Source: Cheiracanthium punctorium (taxonomy: Eukaryota > Arthropoda > Arachnida > Araneae > Cheiracanthiidae). From it: 64,000 nucleotides of DNA. Positions 33,601 through 48,200 of the stretch are shown here, piece after piece (position 1 is the stretch's first letter; every line of letters begins with the position of its first letter). The notes beneath the pieces are model-generated. The model did no database searches. It was given only the letters and a program-made list of their open reading frames with translations, and was not told where the DNA came from. The stretch is taken from the NCBI GenBank assembly GCA_038373885.1, contig JAWZYV010001774.1, positions 868,001-932,000 of the forward strand. The letters run 5' to 3'. Made by a program: the position numbers and the translations under genes.

Positions 33601-36600
33601 GTCACGATTCTTTTTAACAGCACTGACATCTGCTGAAAAATGGAAGAATGCGAGAACAGCTGGATAGATTGCCCAATGCTGAAGAAAGGGCAGCCGTTAC
33701 CATCGCTCGACTTAACTACCAGCAAGATGGCGGACGATCGAAACGTTCATCGCGTGCCACAGATCTAGACCCTTTTTTGACGACAGCTGGTTATGCCCGG
33801 CACAGCCAGCTGTCGTCAAAAAAGGGTAGTTAAGCCGAGCGATGGCAACGGCTGCCCTTTTTTCAGAATTGGAAAAGGGTTGCGCCTCAAAGGGTTAAAA
33901 CTAATTTCTAGACCCAATATAATCGATAAATATAAAGATTTTGTTCAACAACAGGAATATGCCGTTGCATAACTCGATAGAACTGTAACTTTTTGAATTA
34001 ACCGTAAAATAAGAATAAAGTGATTGTCTAAGAAAACTAGCCTATCAAAAGCGTGGGGTGCTTGATATAAGATGTCTTTTTTTCCCCCGAACTATCAGTA
34101 AAGACTATTAGTAATGAAAATGTTAGTGCATGAAAATTTGTGTGTTATGCAGCTTTATTGTTTCTTAAAGCGATGCAATTTAAATGTTTTTTTTTTTCCC
34201 TTTTAAATAAAGGTCACGTAAGAAATAACGTTGAAAACAAGCATCTAGTGCAGTGGACAAAAACCGGAATACATTGAACTTGTTTATTCTAAATAAGGTT
34301 TTATCCTTCAGAAACCCCATGGTATCGTGTAAGCATTCCTTCGAAATTAATTAACCGGGAAAAAACTCAGACTTTTCAAAAATTTTCAAACGTTTAATTA
34401 TGCGGGCGGAATAACGTCAACGGTATAGCTTTAGTTGAAAGTCGAAAAAATAAAAATAAATACGCACATGATGCTGGATCCAGTATGTGTCAGGAATCAA
34501 AGTTCAATGACCGATGTTTTAGACTCATAATGTTTTGAACTAAGGTAAAGGGGTATTGTTTAAAGCATGACAGAGTTTATGTATTTTAATTGTTAAAAAA
34601 AAATCTTGCCATTCAATAGTAAGGAAATAACTTCTTATTTAACTGTTAAGCTGAAAACAATTTCTGTACTTTGTTATTTTTTTTTTTTTTTTACTAAGAG
34701 TTACGCTTTATTTTAAACTAATGTCTTGCTTTTAAATATGCTTTATTTTCTCTTTCTTAAGTCGGTGTTTATCATTTTGAATTGACTTTTTGAACTGTTC
34801 ATGACTAATTAACATCGGCGAAGGCGTCGGTAGACGCTAAATACCTGAGGCATGGTAGTGTTCTTAAGTTACCGTTGTGAATTTGAGGGAAAATTTGTTC
34901 TTTTGCGTTTTAGATAAGACTAAAATATTTATTTTAAACCTTTCATTTAGAACGTATATCTACGCCTGAACCGGGCTTGGTGTCTGTAATTCTCTACTGT
35001 ATACGGAACCCAAATTGTCCGATAAAATTTCCGCGGACATTTAAGCTTGGATCTCAACCTGAAGTACCGTCGATATGTACCCTTTTGTACCCTTTTTTCC
35101 TGAGGAGACCCCATAATTTAGAAGAACATCACAAGGAAAGCCTTCGGTCAGTTGGTATACGAACCTGAATCCTTTCACTCAATATTCGGCACCCTACCAA
35201 CCAGGCTATCACACCTCATCCACGGCTACCTCCGAGATAGCCGTGCCTCATCCTGAAATGTGCCCAGGTTGCTTGGCTTACTTCGGTACCTCCTCTTTTA
35301 CTGTGACTCTATAACAAAAAATCGAGTGGAGCCACTAGCGGATACAGGGGAGGGGCTAGGGGGCTTCAGCCCCCCCCAAAAGAGATTGCTCAAGGGTAAC
35401 ATTCTGTTTTATTATACACTTTAAATAGCTAAAATGGCCATATTTTATGACTTAGCCCCCCCAAAAGCCTAATACATTGGTTTAGACTAAAATTTTGATT
35501 TATAGTACATTTTAATTGGATGAAACGAGCTTTTTTTTAAAAATTTAGCCCCTCCCAAAAAAAATTTCTGGATCCGCCACTGAGTGGAGCGACTAAGGTC
35601 TGAAGAGCGTGCAGGGGTCAACTTCATTGCCTAAACATAAACTTTAAATCTAACATAACTTCCTAAAAATTTAATCATTTTAGGTGGGAAAATAAATTTT
35701 CTGTTGTTAAAAGTGTGTATAGGTTGTCTGATGCACTCTATATATAGAAAGGGGGAAGGGGGGGGGCTGTAGATTGCTTGACGTTTTTATTGCTTGGTTA
35801 GTCAAGCGATTGGACTATTCATTAATCGGGCTGATTATGAATACATATCACTATATTAATGAATACATATCGCTTTTGTCTCTCGAAAATTGTGGAAAAT
35901 CTTCGTGTGCTAACAGAAGAAATGACTGCGTCTGCTCCAAATGCATTTCATTCACAACATCATTTATTGATGGTTTCTATAATCGGTTTCTACTGTTCCA
36001 ATAGAAGCTATAATCGATTAATCGAATAGCGAATATTTGCGATTTTCGCTGTTCGAACAGCATTCGAGATTTCTATTAGAGATTTCAAATATCATGTGCT
36101 AGTGCTATTGGAATGCTATGTGCAAAATGTTCGAATGGACTTTTCAAAATCGAATATTTCGAATCCAGTTAACAATGGATTAATTCGAATAGTTTCATTC
36201 ATTCATGCCCACCACTAATTCCGTCAGCGAAAAAAGTATCATATTCTAGCAGTAAAGCAGTTACTTTTCATTTATTAAATGCCCTTAAATTTCGGGTTCG
36301 GGCTCCGTTTTAACTTAATTAATATCACTTGGTCTCGGGAGAGTTCAAAAAATGAGCCCGAACTCATCTTTAACAACTACCCTAACCATCCGAACGTTGA
36401 AGTGTTCTTTTACAATAAAGATATAACATACGCGCGCGCGCACACACAGTTAGTTTGGATGGCTGGACACATAAGCGTAAAGTTTTCAAAATTATTGGGG
36501 GGGCCGGGCCCCACAACCACATATATTCACGTCAGTGGCGTAGCCAAGGGGGGGGGTTAGGGGGGGTCATAACCACCTCCCATGAGGAATTTTTTGCCAT

Positions 36601-39600
36601 ACAAAATGTATATTCTTCACTCCCTTATCATACACCCGTATACATATATGTGAGTTGCAGAAGTCGTAACCACCCCCCCCCCCATGAAAAATTTTTGGCT
36701 ACGCCACTGATTCACACACATATAACTTGCACTTACTATATATAAGTGTAAATTATTGGAGGCGCTCGAACTCTATGGGTCCATAGAATTCTACACCTAT
36801 GTAAGGTAAGTATCCATGTTAGTATCTTCCTACCATGTTATAAGTTAAAACTAGAAGCAAAGTAAAAAATCCAAAAGAGGAAAAAACACATTTTCGGTGA
36901 CAGTGCATTTTAGACACATCTGAACTTTTCTTCATTTCATACTTTACATTGCATAGTCTGATTTTAAATAACCAGAGCCTGGCGAGGGCAGCTTATAGTA
37001 ACATTGTGTGTTATGTGGCATCACAATGAATACTAAATCATGATTGAAAGAAGGTCGAAAGAAGAAAATTTTTAAAAGTACAGGTAAAGGTTTTTTTTAA
37101 ACATTTGTAAATGGCGTGAATACTTTTTTTATGTTAGTCTAAATTAGTTTTCTGTATTTAGTGATAAATTATTGGGTGGGCTCAGCCCCTATTCATAATT
37201 TATTGGGGGGGGGGGCTCGAGCCCCATGGGCCCATATAACTCTACGCCTATGGCTGGACACTGTGAGAATTGAATGCAGCACGTGCAGTACACACACAAT
37301 CACGTAGTGCACGACGGAAATGCGTCAACGAGCGATTCTTTTGGGACGTTGGAAAATAAGAAATCTTTGTTCAAACCGTGTGTTCCTGCCAACTGAGTGA
37401 TACGCACGATTTAAATAAGTAAGGCTTATGATTTTCTCGTTACGATATTACGCAGTTTAAATCGTGTCCAAGTTTCTCTCGACGCGAAAGATGGTGGCTT
37501 ATCTGTTTGCCAGTAGTATCTTCAAAACTTTACAGTTTCTTACTAGATATACTATTTATTATACAAATTAATAATAATATCGGTAATAATAGTGACTTCT
37601 TACGTCAAATGAACACGCTTAAAAAAAAGAACAAAAATTTACTCCTAAGGACTGAAAATTGAGACAAACTTGTCCTCGCTCCCCAGACCTCGTTAAACCT
37701 CGCTCCCCAGGAGTGAAATTTAGTTCCTTTTTTTTAAAGCGTGATAACAGAAAAACTCATTAGACTGTGCTGTGTGTGAAGTCTTCGTTAAATTTCTCGC
37801 GGCTCCTGCTTTTGGCTGCCTATTCAAAATGCTGAAAAAAAATCATGAACCCCGGTATAACATGTTCATTCACTCACATTGTTACAAAGACGTAGAGCCA
37901 AAAGTTATCCTTTCTGAGGCCAGCGTTACTTCCTCTCATTGGTCCAGCAAGGCATCCCGAGATCTGTAGGAGGGAAAGCAATGCTGGAGACAGAAAGGAG
38001 AAATTCTCAGTTGTTCAGGGCATTGTTTAAAGAGGTTAAACCTTTATTCAAGGATCCTTTTATGTGTGTTACTGTAGAAAGTTTTAATTATTTTATCTTT
38101 TAAACACCAATTTCTTTTGAGTGTTTAAAAGATAATTAGTTGTGATATTTGTTAATTAGTTCTGCCCTCTGCGTAAAAATTGTACAATTAAAAAGCTAGA
38201 ATGTTCACAAAAAATGTTTTGTAATCGTAATTTCATCATGCGTTAATCTCATCATGCGTAATCGCCATCGAAATTTTTATACTGATTCGATTATTGTAAT
38301 CTAATCATAATCGACAAAATTAATATTTGGTATTACTATAATTTAATCGTAGTCTCCATCTGAAAACGAAAAGTAATCATAATCAAATCGATTACGCGAA
38401 TGCATAATCGATAATCGTAAATCGATAGTTTTGTAGTCTGTACGTAACTCGCATAACTCGAAAACGGTTAGCCATTGTACTTTAGCATTTTTTTCATTTA
38501 GGACTGTTGTAGCATCTAGTTGTGTATATCCCCTTCTTCTTTACAATCCAGTGTGTTGTTTATTTATGGGGTCAAAACTTTCAATACATTAAAGTCTTTG
38601 GACATCTCCAGTACATTAAAAGTCTATGGATAGTCATTATTTCCTGTGCCTGAAATCTCGGCAGACTAATAAAGTGGAATTAGGCTATGTTACTTTCTTT
38701 TGTTTTTGAGAGCTTATACGGTAAGCATTCTAATTTTTTGAATTTGAAATTTTTTCAGGATTTTTCTGGGAAACTACATGCTGAAATTTTTAAGAAATAT
38801 TTTTTCTAGCAAAGTACGCCTAAAGGAAGTTACAATTTTATTTTCAGCCCACTTAAAGAAATCGTGCATTTTAGGGTTAATTTGTGTATCAAGTCTGTGA
38901 AGCAGGTTTTGTTTCTTCAAATCCGTAATGTCTTCCTTGTTTGTTGGGATCTGTCTCGAACGGATGTGGCAGAGGAGCGATCAGCGCGTGGGCAAACACT
39001 GGCCGATTCTCGAGTCGCGATGAGTAAGGGGCCTTCTTTTGACCCACTGATCTCTTGTTTCTTTCAGGGTCATGCTCGCCACTGGAGGAGTGCGATGTGA
39101 AGCGACAGAGGCGGTGCAGACAGAATTTGGTTCAGGAACTGGACCAGCAGTCGAAAGACCTGGAGGAAGGTGGTCAAAGCACGCGGCAGCTCGAGTACCA
39201 CTGCAGGTGAGAGACCCATATGTGTGCCTGGCACGTAGTCAGAAACAAAATTTCCAAGAGGGCCCAAAAGGTTGAAAAGATAGAAATGGCCACAGAAAAG
39301 CTTAATTATTGACATACGGTTAACAAAACAATTTTTAAAATTCTTTATTGATTGAGAAGCGCAGACCTACCCCCTGGCTGCCTCCCTGGTGTGTGCCTTA
39401 ACGATTTATTACAGTTGAGAACTTTAAATCTTTGGTTATGTATCAATTACTTATCGAATGTTAAAAGTTACTTTGCATCTTGGGAATAGACATTAAAAAA
39501 CCTTATTCTTATAACCAAACTGTCATACTTTGGACGTCTAGTTTCATTGAGTATCCAGTCATGATATACAAATAACTTAACCGATGTAGTAGGAAACGAC

Positions 39601-42189
39601 TTTTTAAATTGATGATTCAATAATGAACTCAATACTGAATACTTTTCTATTAATCTCAATTTCGTCTCGTTGACAAAATAAAATTATTTAAAAACAATTT
39701 AGATAAATTTAAAAAACGTTGAATTTTGTTTTAACATACAGTTACCGTTACTTACCTCGGTATTTGTAGATACACTCTTAGAACTAAACTCTAGTGTTCT
39801 AGAAAGAACTAGATAACTTTTTTTCTGTTCTTTAATTTCATATAACTCTTCAAATTCTTTTAAAGAATGTAAATTCGTGAGTTCAACTCTCTCGGCCACC
39901 TCTTACGAGAAAAAACAGAAGTGAAATAAATCATTTTCTCCCTTGTTCCTAGCTTCTCTACATGGCATTGTTTCCCCTTCTCTTAAATCGTTTGTATATA
40001 ATAATAATGGTTACAGTCTTTTTACAATGGCCATTTTTTTCAGTTTTTCACTTTTACTTAACCACTTTTGATATCACCTTAATATATCCAGCTGAATTCA
40101 AAAGATGTAATTTCACTGCACGGCGCGTGCTCGTTAAGCATGATTACAGTGCTTTGACCTCGCTGGGGAAACGAACTGTCCAATTTTCGGCAGTTCGGAT
40201 GACAGGACATTAAAGGAAGGGGAGGGATGCTAAAAAAGTCCTTAATCGAATTTCAGATGGAACGCTTCTTTATACTTAGGCGTTTTTTATAGGCTTATTT
40301 CGTGTTAACGGTCGTGTATCTTTTTGGTTGAGATTATCTATTCTTCTAAAAGATAAGAAGTAAATTCGAGCAAATCAGAATAAAACTCTCGACCAAGATG
40401 TTTCTAAGAAGTTTATTTCCCTTTATTATTTTGTCGATTCGTCCCTTTCAAAAATGAAGGTAGAATAAATTGTTTCCTGAAAGGGAATGTTTTTTTTTTT
40501 TTTTTTTTTTTTTTTTTTCTTCTATCGATACACACTCTAGAACGAAAACAGTTTCTAAAGAGTTAGTCATTGTTTAGCAGTGAAATGACAAGCCGAAACA
40601 CCCAAACTCTGAAGGGTCGTGGTGCATATTGGGTTCCACGGACGTACATAAGGGGGAGGGGATTTAGGATTATCGGAGTGTGGATACACTCCCATAGTCT
40701 ACGCAAAAATGCAAATTTTTTCAGAATATCCACTTAAAATAATATATGGTAAAAATCTTTTTGAATTTTGAAAATTTGAATATTTAAAAAATCTATATTG
40801 ATTTTGCAAACACTATAACTTAATGACTAATAGAGAAAAACAACTACAAAAACGATTACAAATTTGTAATGTCTGTCAAATCGAATTTTATATTAAGACT
40901 AGACCCGTAGGAGGTGTAGCTACTAAACTGTGTTTTTTGTGCTTGCATAAAGCGTCCATTTTTTGTGATGCACATATCGTTCCACGCTCTTTACAGTTTC
41001 AGAATGCGCTGATCATTCTGTGACGGAAAAAGTTGGTATTGACATTCGAAAGTTTTTATTTTCTGTACCTGTAACCGCAACCATGAGCACCAGTTTGTTG
41101 CCTTTCACAGAATCTCGAGCAAATGTCTCTGAAATTTCATATCGATAGGTTGAACAAACCGGCCTCAGGAAGTCTATGCATTGCCGAAGTTTTTTTTATG
41201 GCCACCTTGTATTTAAGAAATAAAAGCTTAGGCCAGTGTTTTTGAAACACCCTGTATATATATATATATATATAGCAAAAGTAAAATAAACTAATGACTA
41301 AAACCTATATATATATATATATATATATACATATATATATAACAGAGTACTGTTCTAACTAAATATTTTACAATTATATTAGCATAAATAGCAATAATAA
41401 ATGAATATAATTATTATCAATATCATTATTGTTAATATTATTGCTACAGTTTTTCTCCATTTCCACAACCTCAACTAAGTACTTCTTAGCTACTGCAGCT
41501 AGTACTACGTAAAACATAGGCTAGATATACTAGTGTAATATTTATTTTATTATTTATTCATTTAATTATTACCATTTTTATTCTTTTTATTTATTCATTT
41601 AATTATTACTTTTTTTTATTTATTTATTCTTTTCCTTTCCATGCTTCCAAAGTATTATTAATATATCATTTTTTATTCACACTCCATGGCATTACATGTC
41701 TATTGATTGCATTAAGCCTTCTCTGATGGCAACATGCACTAATACTGCCTCCATTACTGAGCTTTGATCTTCGTGTCGGTCCACTTCCTCGTTGTTTTTT
41801 TCTAATAGCTACGGTCGCGCCCCCAAGTTACAAAAGGACCCTAATTTTGGTCAGGTAACTTGCAGAAACCTAGCTATTATTGTTTTTTTCGATTAAATTG
41901 AAATGTGTGTGCGGTGGCGCCTGATGATAGAGCACACCATTTCAAAATTAATTCCATTTTCGGACTATTTCTGATTACATGTGATTAGGCTTAAAAGCAC
42001 ACCAGTTCTAATTTGGCGCTTTATATTCAATTTTTCCACTCTTTCATTGCCTTAAAAGGCTATATTTAAACACTTATCCGGAATAAGCTCGTTAATTGGC
42101 ACCATGTGCTATCTACTTTTTTATTTTTTATATTTTCTTCACTTTATCATTGGATTATCTTGGGATTTCACTTTACGTAAGTAAGCTAT

Positions 42190-42227
<38 letters not shown>

Positions 42228-45200
42228 TGACTCAGGCATTTTACACCGTCTTGCGGTTTTTGTGGGAAATCTCTTCTCCCAGTGACATCTTAACACAGAT
42301 ACATTTATCCGCAAACAACAAGCAAAGGATCAACACATCTTAACCTTTCGGACTGAGCAAAAGAGCAAAAAGACAAATAATCTCGATATCTGATCCACTA
42401 ACGGCTGGGATGGGCTGCTGCATTTCATTTTAATATATTTTTTTTTCCCCGTGCAACCAGTTTTCAAATTTGAGTACTGAAAGTCTGCTTGCACCTGAGG
42501 CCATTTAGCGATGAGGGGCGCCCACGCCGATGGGACACCAAGGTGTGAATTGCCAAATACGCCAAGTACGAGAATGTATGTATAATAAGTGCGTGGTAGG
42601 AGAGCACAAAACTGGCTCATTCCGAGAGAAGTTGGCTCTTTTTTCTACGCTTCTTGACCTTGTCCTGTGTTTTGCAGGAAATGTTTTGAAAACATGTGTC
42701 ACTATGTAGGAGAATTATATGGCTCTATGGGACATAGTTCGCGGGTCAGGAAGACATACCTTCAATGTCAATGAAGGTAGTAAAATGCACAAGTGAGTGC
42801 TGTCCAAACACTCTTTAACCCTTTGAGGCGCAACCCTTTCCCAATGCTGAAAAAAGGGCAGCCGTTGCCATCGCTCGACTTAACTACCAGCAAGATGGCG
42901 GATGATCCAAACGTTCATCGTGTGCCACAGATCTAGAGACCCTTTTTTGACGCACCTGGCTGTGCGACACAGCCAGCTGCGTCAAAAAAGGGTTTCTAGA
43001 TCTGTGGCACGCGATGAACGTTTCGATCGTCCGCCCTCTTGCGGGTCGTTCAGTCGAGCGATGGAAACGGCTGCCCTTTTTTCAGTATTGGGCAATCTAT
43101 CCAGCTGTTCTCGCATTCTTCCATTTTTTAGCAGATGTCAGTGCTGTTAAAAATAATCTTTTCACGGGAATTGACGTGCCAAAACATAAAGGATTCTCGT
43201 GGAGCTATGTCACCCGCAACTTTTTTTTATAGAAATCAAATCTATTATTCGTGACTGGCAACAGTCAAAACGTCAGAGTTTGGTGTTTCCAGAGCGGGAA
43301 CACTGCGCGTAAGATAAGATAGTGTAAGATACCCACCGGAGGAGCCGACCCGAGGGTTTACGGCCAATAGCCCTCCGGGGAAGAAGAATGCGCGTTAAAG
43401 GGTTAACATGCAAAACATTGGTCTTTTAAACAGCGGTGGAAGGACGGGTCGGGGCACGAATAATGCGTGCTAATTAAACGCAGGCGTATAATTTAAGCTT
43501 TTTGAGTCCCCTATCTTACATGACGGACACTTGAATAAGGCACTGATTGGTCATTACTGAAGACTGAGATTGTGTGTCACTATTTCAGGACAGTTTCGGA
43601 TCTAGAGAAAGATTCTGGGGAGGCACAGTTATTCCTTACACAGTTATTCCAGTTACTCCTCTCTGTCTCCTTTTCCTTATAAATGAATTCGAGTTTACAA
43701 AATAAGACAATCTTCTATAATGAAAACTTGTTTCCTGTGTGTGTGGTGGTCAGTGGGGAGGGGGCGAGTTCCCCCTCCCCTCTGGAATGTGCCTGTGTTT
43801 CAGGGACACCAGTTTTCCTTCCCCTAAGCCCTAAAATAGTGCAAGTAACTGTAATACAGATATGCAAATAAGAGGTGGCTCGGTGCGATCAAAAATTCGG
43901 TGCGTGTGACTAAAAATTACATTTCTTTCCTCGATTTTGAAACATAAGAAAAGTTCGGTGCACCCAATTTTTGTTGGTGCCACTAAATGCATTTGGATCC
44001 TATTTGAACTCCGGCAGTTATGCATTACTTCCGATGATATTGAACCACTTCTTCTGTCCTGCCAAAGGGTTGCCGCATAAGATGGCAAAAATAAATAAGG
44101 CGTTAAACTTTTTTTGGGCTGACCGAGTTGTATGTTGGGTAAAGCACCGTACCCCGGTTTCGGGTTCGACGCTCGGGGTTCGATTCCTGACTGGGCGTGG
44201 TTGTCATATGTCCGTCCCTTCATAGGGGGCGACGTTGGTCCACCTACTAGGTGCCCCCATAATAAAGAGACCAACAATTCCGGCCGGTTGTGGCTAAAGC
44301 CTTCAAGGCAAAAGCCGGCCATTAGAAAAAACAAAAAACTTTTTTTGTCTACTATTTCAAGTAACAAAACACTTGTTTTAGCTATTAAATCTAGAGAACG
44401 TGAGAAATGGTTGGTTGTTAATCCTTCAACTGCTTGAATCATTCCTGTAAAAGACGGAGAATGTTTAATTTTCTTACCGAAAATCGATTAAAAATGGCAA
44501 ATGGACCACGTTTTCCGTTTTAGATCGTGTTTATTTTTATACGATAGCATCTCCTCCCCCCCCCCCAAACGCCAGAGGCGATGAATGTGCTACTTCTAGT
44601 AGACAGTGGCCATGCGGCTTGGCCTATATAGGGGCTCTAACCACGATAAATGCCTATAGCCTGAGATGGGTAAATCCTACTAAGAAGCAGCTTAGGAGGA
44701 TTAAAACTTGTGATATACCATAAATGCAATTACATTACTCGGGACCAAAGCAAAATCTAGCTAAACTCAGTGGTACAAAAATTCCATGCAAGTACCAATA
44801 CCTATGGCACCTAGCTGCGCGTCTCGACCACGGACCCCTGGGTGCAAAAGCGTATGCCGCATTATCCTGAAGTAGAGCCTCCAGTATTTAGTCTCTCAAG
44901 CAAACTTCGGGGCTATTCTCCACGAGTCAGTGGAAAAATTTACCAACCGACTAGTAGGAAGTTGATAACTGACTTTCCAAACAACTATTTTTGTAAGTGC
45001 GATTCTCCCCTGCAGTGGTTAACCCCAGTTCACGAAACACTCTGATGTTGAAGCTAGAGATTTCGACCAGTCAGTGTAGAGCAATCCGTAAATTTCGCAA
45101 GCAGAAGTTGTTACGATAAAGACTGTTTAACGACTGGGTATACGCAGTGGTTCAGTTAACAACTGTTTAGAGACTTTTTGTAATAACTGCGTTAACCTCT

Positions 45201-48200
45201 CACCGGCGGAGAATCGAAAATCGTCGGATATGACCAAGGGGAGAATAGACCCCCTTGGTCCTTATATATCGACGCACTGAACGAATGAAAGGTGGATCTA
45301 CCTTACCCAGCCCAGGAATCGAGCGTTTGGCCTGTGACATGTCAGCGGTATTTATGTCCACTGAGCTTAGCCATTAAAGTCAGATGCCCGTTGAATATAA
45401 GTTGGATTCGGTGGCTCAGGAAATATTAGAATTAGTTGAATCAGAGCTAGGCATTCAGAGGTTAAAGCAGGAAGCAACGATGGTGACAGGCGCGGAGAGA
45501 ATCCCTGCTTCCGCAGCTCTGCGACGATGGGCAGCAACAGGTTAACCCTTTGAGGCGCAACCCTTTCCCAATGCTGAAATAAGGGCAGCCGTTGCCATCG
45601 CTCGACTTAACTACCAGCAAGACGGCGGACGGTCTCTGGATCTGTGGCACGCGATGAACGTTTCGACCGTCCGCCGTTCTTGCTGGTAGTTAAGTCGAGC
45701 GATGGCAACGGTTGCCCTTTTCTCATCATTGGGCAATCTGTCCAGCTATTCTCGCATTCTACCATTTTTCAGCAGATGTCAGTGCTGTTAAAAATAATCG
45801 TGACCATTTTTTTACGGAAAATCACGTGCTAAAAAGTAAAAGATTCTCGTGGAGCTATATCACCCGCAACTATTTTTATAGAAATGAAATCTATTCTTCG
45901 TGACTGGCAACAGTCAAAACGTCGGAGTTTGGTGTTCCCAGAGGGGGAACACTGCGCGTTAATAGGTAAACTGTTCGTTAAGCAGCTGTAATTAAGCGAA
46001 AATAAGATAGTGTTGGAAGGAATATTACAATCTATTCGTTCAGCATGATTTTTTAAAACACTAGGGGCCAAGGCCCCCAGACTCGATACGCTCGCTTTTC
46101 GTTTGAGGCATTCGGCCCCTAATAAGGCTTATTCGTAAAAAAGACATAATTTCAACAGACAAAACCCTAAGATTGGATCAGATAGAATGTTACTGAGCTA
46201 CACATTTCATGGTTCTTGCATGTTCATTGATACATAAAAATTTAAACTTCACACTACAGTAGACCCCCTCCCCCTCATTACACGGAAGATATTTTGTTAT
46301 GGGAATCCGTGTTGTACGGGTCCTGAGCTATACTCCACCTGGAGTGCGGACTCCGCTTATAATCACTGGAAAAATTATTTGCACTCCTCAGAAACACAAT
46401 GATATTTAGTATTGCCATTCAAAAGTTATATTAATTAGGAGCTAAAGCATAATAAAATCAGAAAATCTGTTTCAGCTGTATTTTTAATAATGTAAAACCT
46501 ATTGGACACCTTGCAAATTTGCCACCCATGGCGATTTTTCATTATTTGGCGACTTGCGTACATGTAAAGTTAATAAAAGCTACGGAACAGATAGGATAGC
46601 TTGCCACCCATGGCGACTTTTCATTATTTGGCGATTTACACATGCTCACAACCTATAATTACTCTTCATTTAAGGTTACCGGAAAACCGTTATTCATATT
46701 TTCATTTATATAATCGTTTGCAGATTGGCGTACTTAGCACCACGAATTATACCATCTCGTCGCGCTAGCAAATATCCAAAGTGTACTGTAACTGCTATAA
46801 TGGCATAGTTAACAGCGCCAAATATTTCCAGTGGTAGCAAATAATCCAGCTGGACCAAACCGGCTTTAAAATAATCTGCATTTTAATTAGTTTTCATTTT
46901 CAAGATATTAGTTATTCTGTTTTGGAAAAACGAATAATCGCTAATTCTAAACTCCTGTTGTCTAAGCGAACTTACTATTTGAAAATTGTCAACATTGTGT
47001 ATCACATTTTGAGTTACTTATTTCATATTATTGTAACCTATTTATAGAAAAAAACAGGTGATGCCTATTCTACAGCTTACGAAATATTGTAACAATAGAT
47101 TAAAGCTGTTGTGAAACTAATAGTATTTAAATATATGTAAAAAATACATGTGAAGCATATTCTGTAGCTTACGAAATATTGTAACAATAGATTAAAGCTG
47201 TTGTGAACTAATGGTATTTAAATATATGTAAAGTTATGTGGCATACTTTTATGTCGCATTTTTGGGACACGTTTTTCATACAATTTTCAATAAAGGGGGT
47301 GAGAGATAAAATGACCTAGTCATTAATAGATGGAGAAAATCTGCACAGAAAAATGCACAATTCCAACTGAATGAAAATTTCAAAACCTTATTATCAGGTG
47401 TATTCAGCAGACGATAAATTACGATAAATTGCGCCAAGCATTAGAATCATCTCCTCAAAATCGCACAAAACCGTTTAATTTTTAGCCAAATTAAAAAGTT
47501 GCACATTTTAGTCTCAGAAAACTCTAAATATGTTTTATTTGAGTATAAAACATTTCATTCCTGCTCTGATTTCCCATGCACACGATATTTTAATTTAAAA
47601 ACAGACTTACAAATAATCTAGACACACAAAAAAAAAAAATCGTTATTCTTTTATTTTTACTTCAAGAATCTGAATCATTTAATAAACTTGCCGAATGTGG
47701 CAACCTAGATAAGCTTAAACGGCGCTTTTTGCACTATGGAGTTACAATTACGAAATGGCGGAAAGCAAAAATTAGCCTTTTGCGATACGTTTTTTATCGA
47801 TATCTCCTACAATAATTCGAATTTTGAAAAAATCGCTTCGAGGTGTGTCGGGAACTGTCATGGAAAATTTCCGTACACAATTTGGTAGGTCTTCGATCAC
47901 CGCGAGACACATTCAAACAAACAAACTAACAGTTTACACATTGTTTCATTAATATAGAAGAAAGATAGTTTTTATTTTGGCGTAAAATGGGCATAATTCT
48001 AACTCATGTTTGTAAATTTCACGCGATTCTAGATACTTGGAAACGCTTTGTTGCAAAGGAATGAATGATTTTATGTCAAATCTGGCAACCATTCTGTTTA
48101 TTTTTTCAGTTTTTTATTAATATCTTCTAAAATAATTCGATTTTCGAAATTTAACTCAGCTTAGCAGGTTCCTCGGAATTTTTTGAATCTGTGGGCACCT

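Larger units (their letters stand above)
24658..39067. other. Intron 1 (14.4 kb)
   Basis: The intron runs from GTGAGT to a pyrimidine-rich CAG. It holds the nested hAT, SINE and TTAA elements listed separately, mariner fragments and several hAT MITEs. AT-rich stretches between them (24660-25400, 26980-27970, 31100-32630, 33900-35320, 36720-37610) show no further exon I can support. Confidence 0.7.

Noticed and set aside
39072..39275. 67-codon + frame MLATGGVRCEATEA across exon 2
   Set aside because: It is open, but the phase does not fit exon 1 or exon 3, whereas the Cys-rich frame fits both and stops coding at the donor.
43831..44442. 203-codon minus-strand open frame, one of the longest in the window
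   Set aside because: It runs antisense across a tRNA-derived SINE (44116-44332) and has no domain. Length is explained by the GC-rich SINE body.
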